From: Azospirillum sp. 47_25
Lineage (GTDB): Bacteria > Pseudomonadota > Alphaproteobacteria > RF32 > CAG-239
NCBI GenBank assembly: GCA_001917125.1
Contig: MNTU01000018.1
Span: forward strand, 12,678 to 76,677
Length of the DNA: 64,000 bases
Direction of reading: 5' to 3'
The stretch's first letter is position 1. Each line of letters starts with the position of its first letter. Both the position numbers and the translations under genes were made by a program. This document shows positions 9,191-18,108 of this stretch, in pieces. The notes beneath the pieces are model-generated. The model worked only from the letters and a program-made list of their open reading frames with translations, had not been told where the DNA came from and ran no database searches.

Positions 9191-9202
9191 CGAGGTTTTG
9201 GC

Positions 9203-10063
9203 ATGTTGTGTATTTATCATGTGGCAGACAGCGACGGAAAAGGTTCCGGCGCTATTGTGCGGACGGTTTATCCGGGAATAGAACTGATGGGGCTGAATCA
9301 TGACATGGAAATTCCTTATGACGAAATCCGCAAGCATGAGAAGGTTGTGGTTTGCGACTTTGCCTTGCCGGTCGATTTTATGTTTGAACTGAATGAGAAA
9401 ATCGATTTTACCTGGATTGACCATCATGCTTCGGTGATTAATGAATACAACGAGAAGCTGGCCAGCGGCAAGTATAAGGAAATTAAAGGGCTGCGCCGTA
9501 TCGGCACGGCGGCTATCGTGTTAAGCTGGGAATATTATTATCCGGACAAGCCGGTACCGGAAGGGGTTGTTCTGCTCGGAAAAAACGATGTTTTTGATTT
9601 GCGTGACGACCGAGTCCGTCCGTTTGAATATGCTTTTCAGGCCAACGGCGTCAATGCGCCGACCGATGAAATATGGGACAAGCTGTTTGACGGACGCCTG
9701 AATGTGGCGGATACGGTTGAAAAAGGACGGGCGATTTTGTCGTGGATTAAGGTGCGCAATTACCGTCTGGTGCGGAGCATGGCTTTTGAGAGCGAATATA
9801 AGGGGTTGAAGTGCATTTGTTCCAATATGCCGCAAGGCTATTCCGAGTTTTTTGATTCGCTGGAGAATATTCAGGATTATGACTTTATGGTCAATTTCTT
9901 TATGAACAAACAAAACCGTTGGAATTTGTCTTTTTACAGCGACAAAGAGAACATTGACGTGTCTAAAATTGCGGCGGAATTCGGCGGCGGCGGGCATCTG
10001 CATGCGGCCGGAGCTTCCAAACTGCCGGAGCTGCCCGCGTTTTTGAGAAGAAAACATGACTAA
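9203..10063 (+). CDS. DHH/DHHA1-family phosphoesterase
   Basis: The 286-residue protein has a degenerate first DHH motif ([11 protein letters not shown]), CDFALPVDF, and the family-defining WIDHHASV, then the C-terminal DHHA1 motif [13 protein letters not shown]. Members act as oligoribonucleases, pAp phosphatases or cyclic-dinucleotide phosphodiesterases, using Mn ions. It is about as long as nanoRNase-like proteins. It overlaps the following acetyltransferase gene by eight bases. The substrate cannot be decided from sequence. Confidence 0.8.
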   Translation: MLCIYHVADSDGKGSGAIVRTVYPGIELMGLNHDMEIPYDEIRKHEKVVVCDFALPVDFMFELNEKIDFTWIDHHASVINEYNEKLASGKYKEIKGLRRIGTAAIVLSWEYYYPDKPVPEGVVLLGKNDVFDLRDDRVRPFEYAFQANGVNAPTDEIWDKLFDGRLNVADTVEKGRAILSWIKVRNYRLVRSMAFESEYKGLKCICSNMPQGYSEFFDSLENIQDYDFMVNFFMNKQNRWNLSFYSDKENIDVSKIAAEFGGGGHLHAAGASKLPELPAFLRRKHD

Positions 10064-10679
10064 GCATTGGTCAAAAGTCGAATATCTGCATGAAACGGTA
10101 ACCAACCCGAATATTATCGTCAAGGGAACCCACAGTTATTACAGCGATGCCTGGAGCGGCTGTTTTGAAGATTGTGCCGTGCGTTATCTGTACGGTGACA
10201 AATACAGCCGTGAACATTGGGAACCGCAATGGAAAATCGACCGGCTTTATATCGGCGATTATGTGAGCATCGGGGCGGAAGCGGTTATTCTGATGGGCGG
10301 CAACCATACGCACCGGACGGACTGGTTCAGTTGTTATGCCCATTTGGATAAGATTGCCGAAGAATATCAGGCAAAAGGGGATACGGTTATTAAAGACGGC
10401 GTGTGGATCGGCATGCGGGCAATGATTATGCCCGGAGTGACAATCGGCGAAGGAGCGGTTGTGGCAGCGGGCGCCGTGGTGACTAAAGACGTTGAACCTT
10501 ATACAATAGCGGGCGGAAATCCGGCAAAGGTCATTCGCCGGCGCTTTCCCGAAGAAACTGTCCGGCGGCTGACGGCTTTGCATATTTATGATTTGCCGGA
10601 GGAAAAGCTGGTCCGGCTTCATGACCTGTTGTGCGGAAACGATATAGCCGCGTTGGAAAAGGCGGTTGAAGCCCTCTGA
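10056..10679 (+). CDS. CatB/Vat-like hexapeptide-repeat acetyltransferase
   Basis: This 207-residue left-handed beta-helix protein matches the xenobiotic acetyltransferase (CatB/Vat) type: SYYSDAW near the start, [27 protein letters not shown] containing the catalytic-type histidine, then hexapeptide repeats [32 protein letters not shown] and the end [11 protein letters not shown]. Relatives acetylate chloramphenicol or streptogramins, but most chromosomal ones have unknown acceptors. I would not call resistance from sequence alone. Confidence 0.8.
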   Translation: MTKHWSKVEYLHETVTNPNIIVKGTHSYYSDAWSGCFEDCAVRYLYGDKYSREHWEPQWKIDRLYIGDYVSIGAEAVILMGGNHTHRTDWFSCYAHLDKIAEEYQAKGDTVIKDGVWIGMRAMIMPGVTIGEGAVVAAGAVVTKDVEPYTIAGGNPAKVIRRRFPEETVRRLTALHIYDLPEEKLVRLHDLLCGNDIAALEKAVEAL

Positions 10680-10728
10680 GACGATGCTTATATTAACCTC
10701 TGATGTTAAAACAGCGGAGGAGGGTGAT

Positions 10729-11892
10729 ATGCATTTTAATTACTATATGCCGACGCGGGTTATTTTCGGCCGGGGAAGGCTGAAAGAACTGGCTCAGGCC
10801 GAGTTGCCGGGAAAAAAGGCTTTAATTGTAATTACCGGCGGCAATTCGATGCGAAAATTCGGATATTTGGATAAGGTTCAGGCGCTTTTGCGGGAGAACG
10901 GCGTTGATTCGACCGTTTTTGACAAGGTTTTGCCCAACCCGATTGAGGCGCATGTGGAAGAGGCGGCAGAACTGGCCCGCAGGGAAGAATGCGATTTTGT
11001 GATTGGCTTGGGCGGCGGCAGTGCGATTGATTCGGCCAAATCGATTGCGATTATGGTGAACAACGGCGACAACCGTTATTGGGATTATCTGAAAGGCAAA
11101 GCTTCAATTATGCAGCCGGTGCTGCCGATTGTGGCTATTCCGACGACTGCCGGAACGGGAACGGAAGCCGATCCCTGGACCGTGATTACCAATGCCGATA
11201 CCAATGAAAAAATAGGCTTTGGAATTGATGCAACGTTTCCGCGGCTGTCGATTGTCGACCCGGAGCTGATGGTTTCGGTTCCGCCGCTATTTACGGCTTA
11301 TCAGGGAATGGACGCTTTTTTTCACTCGGCAGAGGGCTATCTGGCTAATGTGGCGCAGCCGGTGAGCGATTTGTATGCGTTGGATTCAATCCGGCGGATA
11401 ACCGAGTTTTTACCGCAAGCGGTCGAAAACGGGCAAAATTTGCAGGCGCGCGAGCAGATGGCCTGGGCCAGCACTCAGGCGGGAATGGTGGAAAGCATGT
11501 CAAGCTGCATTTCCGAACACTCGATGGAGCATGCTTTGTCGGCATTCTATCCCGATTTGCCGCACGGGGCAGGGTTGGTTGCGCTGTCGCTTCCTTATTA
11601 CGGTTATCTGATGAAAAAAGAGAAAAATAAAATTGCCGTGCGTTATATGGAAATGTCACGGGCAATGGGAGAGGCCGGCAACGGACCGGAAGATTTTCTG
11701 ACGGCTTTACGAAAGCTGATTAAAGCGGTCGGTTTGGATGACTTGAAATTATCGTCTTGGGGCGTTTCTCCCGAAGAGGCGGAGAAACTGGCGGAAAATT
11801 CATTTCTGGCAATGGGCGGGCTGTATAACCTTGATCCCATCCGTTTAGACCGGCATGATGCCGCCTGCATTATCCGCGAGGCGATACATTAA
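10729..11892 (+). CDS. Iron-containing alcohol dehydrogenase
   Basis: A group III dehydrogenase of 387 residues, probably reducing an aldehyde with NAD(P)H in fermentation. It has the nucleotide-binding GLGGGSAIDSAKSIA, PTTAGTGTEADPWTVI, the metal-site aspartate and histidine in YQGMDAFFHSAEGY, and EHSMEHALSAFYPDLPHGAG, which supplies the other iron-binding histidines. Start 10729 is chosen because a very strong GGAGGAGGG sits just before it; an upstream in-frame ATG at 10666 lacks this. A bidirectional terminator follows. The substrate is unknown (butanol/1,2-propanediol type possible). Confidence 0.88.
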   Translation: MHFNYYMPTRVIFGRGRLKELAQAELPGKKALIVITGGNSMRKFGYLDKVQALLRENGVDSTVFDKVLPNPIEAHVEEAAELARREECDFVIGLGGGSAIDSAKSIAIMVNNGDNRYWDYLKGKASIMQPVLPIVAIPTTAGTGTEADPWTVITNADTNEKIGFGIDATFPRLSIVDPELMVSVPPLFTAYQGMDAFFHSAEGYLANVAQPVSDLYALDSIRRITEFLPQAVENGQNLQAREQMAWASTQAGMVESMSSCISEHSMEHALSAFYPDLPHGAGLVALSLPYYGYLMKKEKNKIAVRYMEMSRAMGEAGNGPEDFLTALRKLIKAVGLDDLKLSSWGVSPEEAEKLAENSFLAMGGLYNLDPIRLDRHDAACIIREAIH

Positions 11893-11910
11893 GGCGGTAA
11901 GGCAGCAAAA

Positions 11911-11944
11911 GATACCCCCGCTTTTGAGCGGGGGGATCTTTTTT
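11911..11944. terminator. Bidirectional terminator between Fe-ADH and HTH copy 2
   Basis: A stem of about 11 bp (GATACCCCCGCT with AGCGGGGGGATC) is followed by six T on the plus strand. It lies between the converging ends of the dehydrogenase and the second HTH gene. Confidence 0.8.
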
Positions 11945-12182
11945 AAGCTACGAATTCGATTTTGAGTTTATGGTCAAAAATCGAAGCGAGGTAATTGAGC
12001 TCGCCGATATTCGGGTTGGCGCGGCCTTCCAACAGTGCCTGCAGATAAAACGGTGTCCAGCTGGTCAACTGGGCAAACTTGTCTATTTGCAGCTGATGTT
12101 CGGCCATCAGTTGTTGCAACTGACCGGCAATTTCTGCGCGGGTGTGGTTAAGGTTGGTTAAACGTTGTCTTTTTTTCAACAT
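11943..12182 (-). CDS. Small XRE-like helix-turn-helix protein, copy 2
   Basis: This 79-residue protein is identical to the product of 214-453 except for the final residue (Ala instead of Val). The same GGAG ribosome site precedes the ATG. The upstream leader lacks the short repeat seen in copy 1. Near-identity implies a recent duplication, or gene conversion that spared the RNA part of the module. Function is presumed nucleic-acid binding only. Confidence 0.75.
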   Translation of the reverse strand: MLKKRQRLTNLNHTRAEIAGQLQQLMAEHQLQIDKFAQLTSWTPFYLQALLEGRANPNIGELNYLASIFDHKLKIEFVA

Positions 12183-12255
12183 GTTACAACTCCGTTTTTG
12201 TCTTAAAATTCTCGCCGTCGTCAACGAAATTCGGGCGAAAAATTTATTTGGTTAA

Positions 12256-12417
12256 AACAAAACCGCCCTGTCGTCAGAAACAAGGCGGGGAGTTAGCAAC
12301 TGTAACAGAACAGTCCGGATTATTCGACCATATAGGCTTATCTCTCCGGCTCCCCTCAAAAGGAGTCGTTCTTTTTCTGTTAGGAGCTGCTACACTCCGC
12401 AAGCCATCTCTGACCTG
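12256..12417 (-). ncRNA. Structured RNA, family member 2
   Basis: Minus-strand RNA homologous to 541-698. Its stems in plus coordinates are: outer stem 303-310 with 375-382 and 294-298 with 388-392 (add 12000), inner hairpin CCGGA 12315-12319 with TCCGG 12345-12349, and terminator 12263-12271 with 12280-12288. The terminator pairs fully only on the minus strand (a U-G wobble there is a C-A mismatch on the plus strand), which supports the strand call. The promoter elements TTGCAA and GATAAC lie at about 12424-12454. Confidence 0.75.
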
Positions 12418-12485
12418 CGGAAGTTATCTTAAAGGTTAAAAGTTAAATTGCAATTAAAAAATAAAGATGATTTCCTTGTGATAGA

Positions 12486-12697
12486 TGCTCCGGTCAAGCC
12501 GGAGCATGACAGAGAGAAAAGCCGGAGCATGACAGAAATATTGTGCCGGAGTATGACGGAGAGAAAAGTCGGAGCATGTCTTTCTGAGGTATTGAGCAAT
12601 GAAAATTTACCAATACGTCACATTCCGGCCTGACCGGAATGTCCAATAGGTGATGGTTGAGGGGTAGGTTATGGATTGCCCGATCAAGTCGGGCAAT
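12486..12697. repeat. Cluster of REP-like palindromic repeats
   Basis: Three short palindromes with GC stems lie here: TGCTCCGG/CCGGAGCA (12486-12506), ACATTCCGG/CCGGAATGT (12620-12642) and ATTGCCCGA/TCGGGCAAT (12675-12697); two share the loop TCAAG. The unit CCGGAGCATGACAGA recurs in variants at about 12499, 12522, 12545 and 12570. The outer bases ATGACAG recur next to the first and third palindrome. This resembles dispersed extragenic palindromes (REP/RPE type). Confidence 0.75.
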
Positions 12698-12819
12698 GAC
12701 AGTAATGGGGCAGGCAAAAGCAGGGTAGAAAAGGGATTTTTTGCTTGTTAATTGGTGAAATATGTGTAAGATTAAGCGGTAAAATTAAGCAAAAATAATA
12801 AAAACGGAGATTAACTTTC

Positions 12820-14520
12820 ATGTCTAAGATATTGATTACATCAGCTTTGCCTTATGTTAACGGGGTGCCTCATCTGGGGCATTTGGTCGGTTGTCTGCTT
12901 CCGTCAGACGTTTATGCCCGTTACATGCGAATGATGGGACATGAAGTGTTATATGTCTGCGGAACCGATGAGCACGGCACGCCGTCGGAAGTGGGTGCGG
13001 CGAAAGAAGGCATGGATGTTGCCGACTACTGCCTGAAATATCATAACCGCCACAAAGAAGCCTATGATGCCTTTAATCTGTCGTTTGACTATTTCGGGCG
13101 CACCAGCAGTGAGCAGAACAGGGAAATAACCTATCATATTTTTGAACAGCTGGATAAAAACGGTTTGATTGAAGAAGAAAGCATCAAGCAGATTTTCTCG
13201 ATTGATGACAACCGTTTTCTGCCTGACCGCTATGTGACCGGAACCTGTCCGCACTGCGGTTATGACAAAGCCCGCGGTGACCAGTGCGAGAACTGCACCA
13301 AGGTTTTGGATCCGACGGAACTGATTAATCCGCGGAGCACGATTTCAGGTTCGACCAATTTGGAAGTGCGCGAGACCAAACATCTGTTTTTGAATTTGCC
13401 GAAGCTGGAAAAACAGCTGGCGGAATGGGTGAAAAGCAAAGAGCCGTTTTGGCCCGACGTAGCTTATTCCATTGCCCAGAAGTGGCTTAAAGAAGGTTTG
13501 CGCCCGCGCTGTATCACCCGCGATTTGAAGTGGGGGTTTCCGGTGCCGAAAAAAGGTTTTGAAGACAAGGTTTTTTATGTGTGGTTTGACGCGCCGATCG
13601 GCTATCTCGGCATAACGAAGCAGTGGGCCGACGAAAAACCGGGCGAGAGAAACTGGAAAGACTGGTGGCTGGACGCGAAAGACGTTTATTATGTTCAGTT
13701 TATGGGCAAGGACAATGTGCCGTTCCACTCGATTTCTTTTCCGGCGACGCTGCTTGGAACCGGTGAAAACTGGACCAAGGTGGATTATCTGAAAGGTATG
13801 AGCTATTTGACCTTTGAGGGCGGAAAGTTTTCAAAATCAGAACAGCGCGGCGTGTTTGCCGAAGACGCTGTTAAGGAGTTTCCGGCGGATTACTGGCGCT
13901 ATTGGCTTATTTCCAATGCGCCGGAAGCTTCGGATTCCAGCTTTACGTTTGATTTGTTTGCCGGCGTGGTCAACAAAGATTTGAACGGGGTGCTGGGTAA
14001 TTTTGTTTCCCGGGTAATGAAAATGACCGCTTCCAAAATCGGGGCGGAAGTTCCGGCCGGCGGGGAAATGACCGAAGTTGAAGAAAAACTGATTGCCGAT
14101 TTGCAGGAAAAAGCCGACAATTACTGCAAATATATGGAAGGGCTGGAATTTAAGAAGGCGATGAACGAGCTGCGCGCCATCTGGGTGGACGGCAACAACT
14201 ATATTTCGGTTACCGAACCCTGGACGGTTATCAAAACGGATCCGGCACGGGCGGCGGCTATTTTGCGGGTCTGCCTGAATCTTATTCGCATTTATGCTCT
14301 GCTGAGCGCTCCGGTTATGCCGGAAACTTCAGCCAAAATTCTTGCCAAATTCGGTTTGAATGCGGCAGATATGCCGGTTTTGAAAGGCTTTAACGCGGCC
14401 AAGGAAATTGAGGCTTTGCAGCCCGGACATAAATTTGAAGTCGGCGACGCTCTGTTTGAGCGGATTGCTCCGGAAAAAACCGAAGAGCTGAAAGCAAAAT
14501 ACGGAAGTGATAAGAAATGA
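12820..14520 (+). CDS. metG: Methionyl-tRNA synthetase
   Basis: It charges tRNA-Met. The 566-residue class I enzyme shows the HIGH variant PHLGH at about residues 17-21, the zinc knuckle TCPHCGYDKARGDQCENC, the KMSKS variant KFSKS (GGKFSKSEQRG), and the C-terminal anticodon-binding helical domain. No C-terminal tRNA-binding (EMAP) domain is present. A GGAG site precedes the ATG. It overlaps the next gene by four bases. In related bacteria it normally sits between holB and tatD. Confidence 0.96.
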   Translation: MSKILITSALPYVNGVPHLGHLVGCLLPSDVYARYMRMMGHEVLYVCGTDEHGTPSEVGAAKEGMDVADYCLKYHNRHKEAYDAFNLSFDYFGRTSSEQNREITYHIFEQLDKNGLIEEESIKQIFSIDDNRFLPDRYVTGTCPHCGYDKARGDQCENCTKVLDPTELINPRSTISGSTNLEVRETKHLFLNLPKLEKQLAEWVKSKEPFWPDVAYSIAQKWLKEGLRPRCITRDLKWGFPVPKKGFEDKVFYVWFDAPIGYLGITKQWADEKPGERNWKDWWLDAKDVYYVQFMGKDNVPFHSISFPATLLGTGENWTKVDYLKGMSYLTFEGGKFSKSEQRGVFAEDAVKEFPADYWRYWLISNAPEASDSSFTFDLFAGVVNKDLNGVLGNFVSRVMKMTASKIGAEVPAGGEMTEVEEKLIADLQEKADNYCKYMEGLEFKKAMNELRAIWVDGNNYISVTEPWTVIKTDPARAAAILRVCLNLIRIYALLSAPVMPETSAKILAKFGLNAADMPVLKGFNAAKEIEALQPGHKFEVGDALFERIAPEKTEELKAKYGSDKK

Positions 14521-15395
14521 GAATGAGAAGAAGAGAAGACGATAATATTTATCCGTTGCGCGGTTGGAAAGCCCTGCTGCACAAAACGATAATGCTTTTG
14601 CTGTTTCCGCTGCGAAAGCCGTTAATCTTTTTTCCCGTGTTGTTTATTCTGTTTATGGCACCGACGTTCCGCGGCGTCAAACCGGCGGAGGTTCATCTGT
14701 GGTATTGGAGCAAAATCAAGCAATATACGTCTGTTGTGACCGGTTTTGTTTCTGAAAAGACCAAAGGTGTTCTTCCCAAGGATTTTAAAATAACCATGCC
14801 GTCTCTGACGGAGAAAAAAAGTCAGGCCGAAAAGGGGACTGATAAGCTGGTCGATTTTCCGAGCGTTGACGTTAATGCCAACCGCCGGGCTATTTTCGAG
14901 CGGGCCAGCAGTGCACCGAGACCGGTAGATATTGTCGAAGTTCCCGATTATGCAGAGGAAATTCCGGTTGACAGCGATTTGCCCGCCGAAAATACCGATG
15001 CCGCAGTCGATGATTCCGAAATTCCGGCAGCTGCGGAGGAAAATGTTCGGGAAGAGGTTCCTCAGCCGGTGAAAAGAAAGGTTAAGCGCAATCTGCCGTT
15101 GATTTATCTGGACGAGCCGAAGGAAGTCATCGGCGTGACCAAGGTTTATAATGCCAATGAAATCGAGGTGGACGGAACTTACATCTTTCTGTATGGCATT
15201 TATGTCAATCCGGAGACCGAACTGGGACTGGAAGCCAAGAAGTTTTTGGAAAACGTGGTTAAAAATCAGGTCGTCCGCTGCAGTATTGTTGCCTATACGT
15301 TTCAGGATATTGCAACCGGAATGTGCTATGTGGGCGGAGAAAACATCAACCGGATGCTGGTAACTCACAAGTTTTCAAAAAACGTGGCGTTGTAA
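14517..15395 (+). CDS. Membrane-anchored protein with degenerate staphylococcal-nuclease-like domain
   Basis: The protein has 292 residues. A single hydrophobic helix at about residues 24-48 (LLLFPLRKPLIFFPVLFILF) follows a basic, Arg-rich start, giving a likely inside-to-outside anchor. Residues ~100-185 are acidic and of low complexity. The last ~95 residues resemble an SNase OB fold (VIGVTKVYNANEIEVDGTYIFLYGIYVNPET, GLEAKKFLENVV), but the Asp/Arg/Glu catalytic set of true thermonucleases is not evident. It is probably a periplasmic binding or assembly domain rather than an active nuclease. It is coupled to metG by an ATGA overlap. Confidence 0.6.
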   Translation: MRMRRREDDNIYPLRGWKALLHKTIMLLLFPLRKPLIFFPVLFILFMAPTFRGVKPAEVHLWYWSKIKQYTSVVTGFVSEKTKGVLPKDFKITMPSLTEKKSQAEKGTDKLVDFPSVDVNANRRAIFERASSAPRPVDIVEVPDYAEEIPVDSDLPAENTDAAVDDSEIPAAAEENVREEVPQPVKRKVKRNLPLIYLDEPKEVIGVTKVYNANEIEVDGTYIFLYGIYVNPETELGLEAKKFLENVVKNQVVRCSIVAYTFQDIATGMCYVGGENINRMLVTHKFSKNVAL

Positions 15396-15425
15396 AGACC
15401 GTTTTGATTAAAAGGAAATGCTCTG

Positions 15426-16868
15426 ATGTGGCAGCCGGTTTTAATGATTAACGGATATCTGATAAGCGTGCTGGGGTTGGCGATGCTGATTCCGGCATTC
15501 TTGGATATGTATTGGACCAGAGCCGGCTGGTCGCATTTTCTGAGTTCATCGATTATTTGCCTGTTTATCGGTTTGTCGTTGTTTCTGGCCAACCGGATGA
15601 ATATTAAGAAAATTACGCTGCAGCAGGGGTATTTGATTACGGTCTGCGGCTGGGTGAGCCTGACTTTGCTGGGAACGCTCCCTTTTTTGCTTTATGGTTC
15701 CATTCCTCATTTTGCCGATGCTTTGTTTGAAACGATGTCGGGGTTGAGCACGACCGGAGCAACCATTCTGCCAGATGTCGAGATTATGCCGAAGGCAATA
15801 TTGCTGTGGCGGTCAATTCTCAGCAGTCTCGGCGGTTTGGGAATCGTTATGTTTGCCGTGGCCATGCTGCCGTTTTTGGGAATCGGGGGAATGCAGATCT
15901 TTCAGCGGGAAAATTCGGATATTGATGACAAGTTTATGCCGAAGTTCAATTATATCGCCAAGCGTATTATGCTGGTTTATATTTTGCTGACCGCGGCCTG
16001 CACGGTTTCGCTGTATGGGGTAGGGATGTCATGGTTTGATGCGGCGAATCATGCCATGTCGGCGATTGCGACCTGCGGCCTGGGAATAAAGAATGCCTCC
16101 GTCGGTTTTTATGACAGCGTCAGCGTTGAGGTCGTTTTGTCGCTGTTTATGGTTTTAGGCGCTTTGCCGATGACCTTTTATATTATGCTGGTGCAAAATC
16201 AGGATTTGCATTCTTTTCGGACGCAGCAGGTTATCACTTTTTTGAAGGTGTTGGCGGTTTATATTCTGTTTACGTCCTGCTGGCTGGTGTTTGAAGGGGT
16301 TTACGGCTTTTGGGAGGCGCTGCGCTATTCATCGTTTAACATTATTTCAATTGTGACGACAACCGGTTTTGCCTCAACCGACTATATGCAGTGGGGCGCT
16401 TTTGCCGGAACATTGTTTATCATTTTTGCTCTGACGGGCGGTTGTACGGGATCGACCTCCGGTTCTATAAAGATTTTTCGCTGGCAGGTGATTTTGGCCT
16501 TTCTTCGCAAATCTTTGACAATTGCCACGGATCCCAACCGCGTTTTGCCGATAAAAGTCGGTTCTTTAACCGTCAGCAATGCGGTCGTTTCATCGGTTTT
16601 TGTGTTTTTTGCCGGATATATGCTGAGCATTGCCGCTTTGAGCGTTTTGGTGGCTTTAAGCGGGCTGTCTTTTGAAACCGCATTCAGCGCGGTTATTGCC
16701 TGTATTACCAACTCGGGCCCCGGAGTCGGCCCGATTGTCGGCCCGGCCGGAAATTTCAGCAGTTTGCCCGACGCGGCAAAGTATGTGCTGGCATTTGCCA
16801 TGCTGCTCGGGCGCTTGGAAGTCGTGACAATTTTGGTCGTTTTTACAAAAAATTTCTGGCGCAAGTAA
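15426..16868 (+). CDS. trkH: TrkH/KtrB-family potassium uptake protein
   Basis: This 480-residue inner-membrane protein contains the four pore loops typical of Trk channels: SGLSTTGATIL, ATCGLGIKNAS, VTTTGFASTDY and ITNSGPGVGPI. These filter glycines form the K+ pathway. The length and helix pattern fit TrkH. No TrkA regulatory gene lies beside it in this window. Confidence 0.92.
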   Translation: MWQPVLMINGYLISVLGLAMLIPAFLDMYWTRAGWSHFLSSSIICLFIGLSLFLANRMNIKKITLQQGYLITVCGWVSLTLLGTLPFLLYGSIPHFADALFETMSGLSTTGATILPDVEIMPKAILLWRSILSSLGGLGIVMFAVAMLPFLGIGGMQIFQRENSDIDDKFMPKFNYIAKRIMLVYILLTAACTVSLYGVGMSWFDAANHAMSAIATCGLGIKNASVGFYDSVSVEVVLSLFMVLGALPMTFYIMLVQNQDLHSFRTQQVITFLKVLAVYILFTSCWLVFEGVYGFWEALRYSSFNIISIVTTTGFASTDYMQWGAFAGTLFIIFALTGGCTGSTSGSIKIFRWQVILAFLRKSLTIATDPNRVLPIKVGSLTVSNAVVSSVFVFFAGYMLSIAALSVLVALSGLSFETAFSAVIACITNSGPGVGPIVGPAGNFSSLPDAAKYVLAFAMLLGRLEVVTILVVFTKNFWRK

Positions 16869-16950
16869 AATAATTCTTGTTTTTTAGACAAAATGTGATA
16901 TTAGCTGAAAACATAAATGAATTATTGTTTCACTTTAAATTTTTATCGAG

Positions 16951-17397
16951 ATGAAGAAGTATATTGTTACAGAAGTAAAGGCGGCTTTTGACGGAATTGC
17001 AAATTTGCCGCAGAAAGAGAATTTGAGCTTGGAAGACATTCAGCAGAGTTTGCCGAACATTTTGGCAGGAACTTCGTATGAAGCAGATACCTATGAGGTT
17101 ATTTTCCACGGGTATTTTAAGACTAAAGCGGTCGTTTTTGTCAATTCTTATGAAGATAAGAAGCTCAGCTTTTCTCCGATTGCCGCTTATTCGTTCTTCG
17201 GTTTGTTTGAGATTAACGGAGAACGCGTTTTGGTAAGTTTTCGCGATCCGCGTACACCGGTTAAAGCGAAGATATTTGTCGTCAGACTGGAAAGCATAGA
17301 CGACAGAGTGACCAGAATGCAGAATATGTTTGAAAAGCATGAGCTGCAAAAAAACAGCAGCGGAATAATGGTCAAACGCAGTATTCTTTCTGTATAA
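16951..17397 (+). CDS. Hypothetical 148-residue protein
   Basis: I do not recognise a family. The predicted product is soluble, with no signal or membrane helix, and mixed alpha/beta (for example TYEVIFHGYFKTKAVVFVNSYEDKKLSFSPIAAY), ending in a probable helix (ESIDDRVTRMQNMFEKHELQK). The ATG follows only a weak GAG site. A clear terminator follows at 17414-17450, which supports a real monocistronic gene. Confidence 0.6.
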   Translation: MKKYIVTEVKAAFDGIANLPQKENLSLEDIQQSLPNILAGTSYEADTYEVIFHGYFKTKAVVFVNSYEDKKLSFSPIAAYSFFGLFEINGERVLVSFRDPRTPVKAKIFVVRLESIDDRVTRMQNMFEKHELQKNSSGIMVKRSILSV

Positions 17398-17413
17398 AGC
17401 TTTATTCAGCGGA

Positions 17414-17450
17414 GAACTCTTCGGCCGAGAGGCCGGGGAGTTCTTTTTTT
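17414..17450 (+). terminator. Rho-independent terminator
   Basis: GAACTC with GAGTTC and an inner CGGCC/GGCCG stem, followed by seven T. Confidence 0.8.
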
Positions 17451-17515
17451 TAGGTTGGATTCCGGCTAATCGTGATTATATCCCTGTCAGCAATGTTTTT
17501 TTAGGAGTGAGAGTC

Positions 17516-18031
17516 ATGGATGATATAGATAATTTGGAAAAGCTGGCCAAACTGAGGGATCGCAATATTTTGAACGAAGAGGAATATGTCAGCCTCAAAC
17601 AGGCAATTATCAGCCGCCATGTCGATTATAAAGGCGGCGCCAAAAGCGGTGTGGCTTATGTGGTTTTGGGATGGCTGCTGGGGTTGTTCGGAGTGCACAA
17701 TTATTATGCAGGCTATACGCGAAAAGCCACAATTCAGCTTTTGATTACGCTGTTTTCGGGATTTTTGTGTTTTATTCCGCTGGTTTTTGTGCAGGTTTGG
17801 GCAATTGCGGAGATTTGTCTGATTAACAAAGATGCGGCAGACGTTCCGTTCAGGGAAGATGTGAGTTTGGTTAAAATTCTGCGGATTGCCGCGGTTGCTT
17901 TTTATATTGTTCTTTATTTTCTCTCTTTTCTGGGAATGTACGGCAATCCGGAACCACAGCCGTCCAATCCTCCGGCCGCTTTTACCCAGCTGCCGCCGCA
18001 GGGGCGTCCTGCTTTTATGCTGGTTCCTTAA
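17516..18031 (+). CDS. TM2-domain membrane protein with N-terminal SHOCT-like segment
   Basis: The product is 171 residues. The first ~30 residues resemble a SHOCT helix pair (LEKLAKLRDRNILNEEEYVSLKQ). The TM2 domain follows with its hallmark pattern VVLGWLLGLFGVHNYYAGYTRKA, a second helix (ITLFSGFLCFIPLVFVQVWAI) and the EICLINKD end. A third hydrophobic helix and a proline-rich tail (PQPSNPPAAFTQLPPQGRP) finish it. Start 17516 has AGGAG eight bases upstream; the GTG at 17507 overlaps that site and is unlikely. Function is unknown beyond membrane location. Confidence 0.75.
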   Translation: MDDIDNLEKLAKLRDRNILNEEEYVSLKQAIISRHVDYKGGAKSGVAYVVLGWLLGLFGVHNYYAGYTRKATIQLLITLFSGFLCFIPLVFVQVWAIAEICLINKDAADVPFREDVSLVKILRIAAVAFYIVLYFLSFLGMYGNPEPQPSNPPAAFTQLPPQGRPAFMLVP

Positions 18032-18052
18032 AGACAGGCTGGTCTTGGTGCA

Positions 18053-18088
18053 AAAAAAAGAGGTATCAAAAAAGATACCTCTTTTTTT
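18053..18088. terminator. Bidirectional terminator between the TM2 gene and recA
   Basis: A perfect stem (GAGGTATC/GATACCTC extended by A and T runs) with loop AAAAAA lies between two converging genes and has T-runs on both strands. Confidence 0.9.
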
Positions 18089-18108
18089 ATATATTGCGAC
18101 GGTTTAGC

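Larger units (their letters stand above)
11939..12461. repeat. Copy 2 of the duplicated HTH/structured-RNA module
   Basis: Nearly identical to 211-742 across the HTH gene and the RNA promoter, but with compensated differences in the RNA part. It follows directly after the iron-dehydrogenase terminator, suggesting it inserted or duplicated as a unit. Confidence 0.85.

Noticed and set aside
10056..10679. Chloramphenicol resistance gene
   Set aside because: The hexapeptide acetyltransferase resembles CatB/Vat, but chromosomal homologues often act on other acceptors and nothing around it suggests a resistance cassette.
12499..12580. CRISPR-like repeats (CCGGAGCATGACAGA variants)
   Set aside because: Repeats are short, irregularly spaced and variable, spacers are only ~8 bases, and no cas gene is present; they fit REP-type palindromes.
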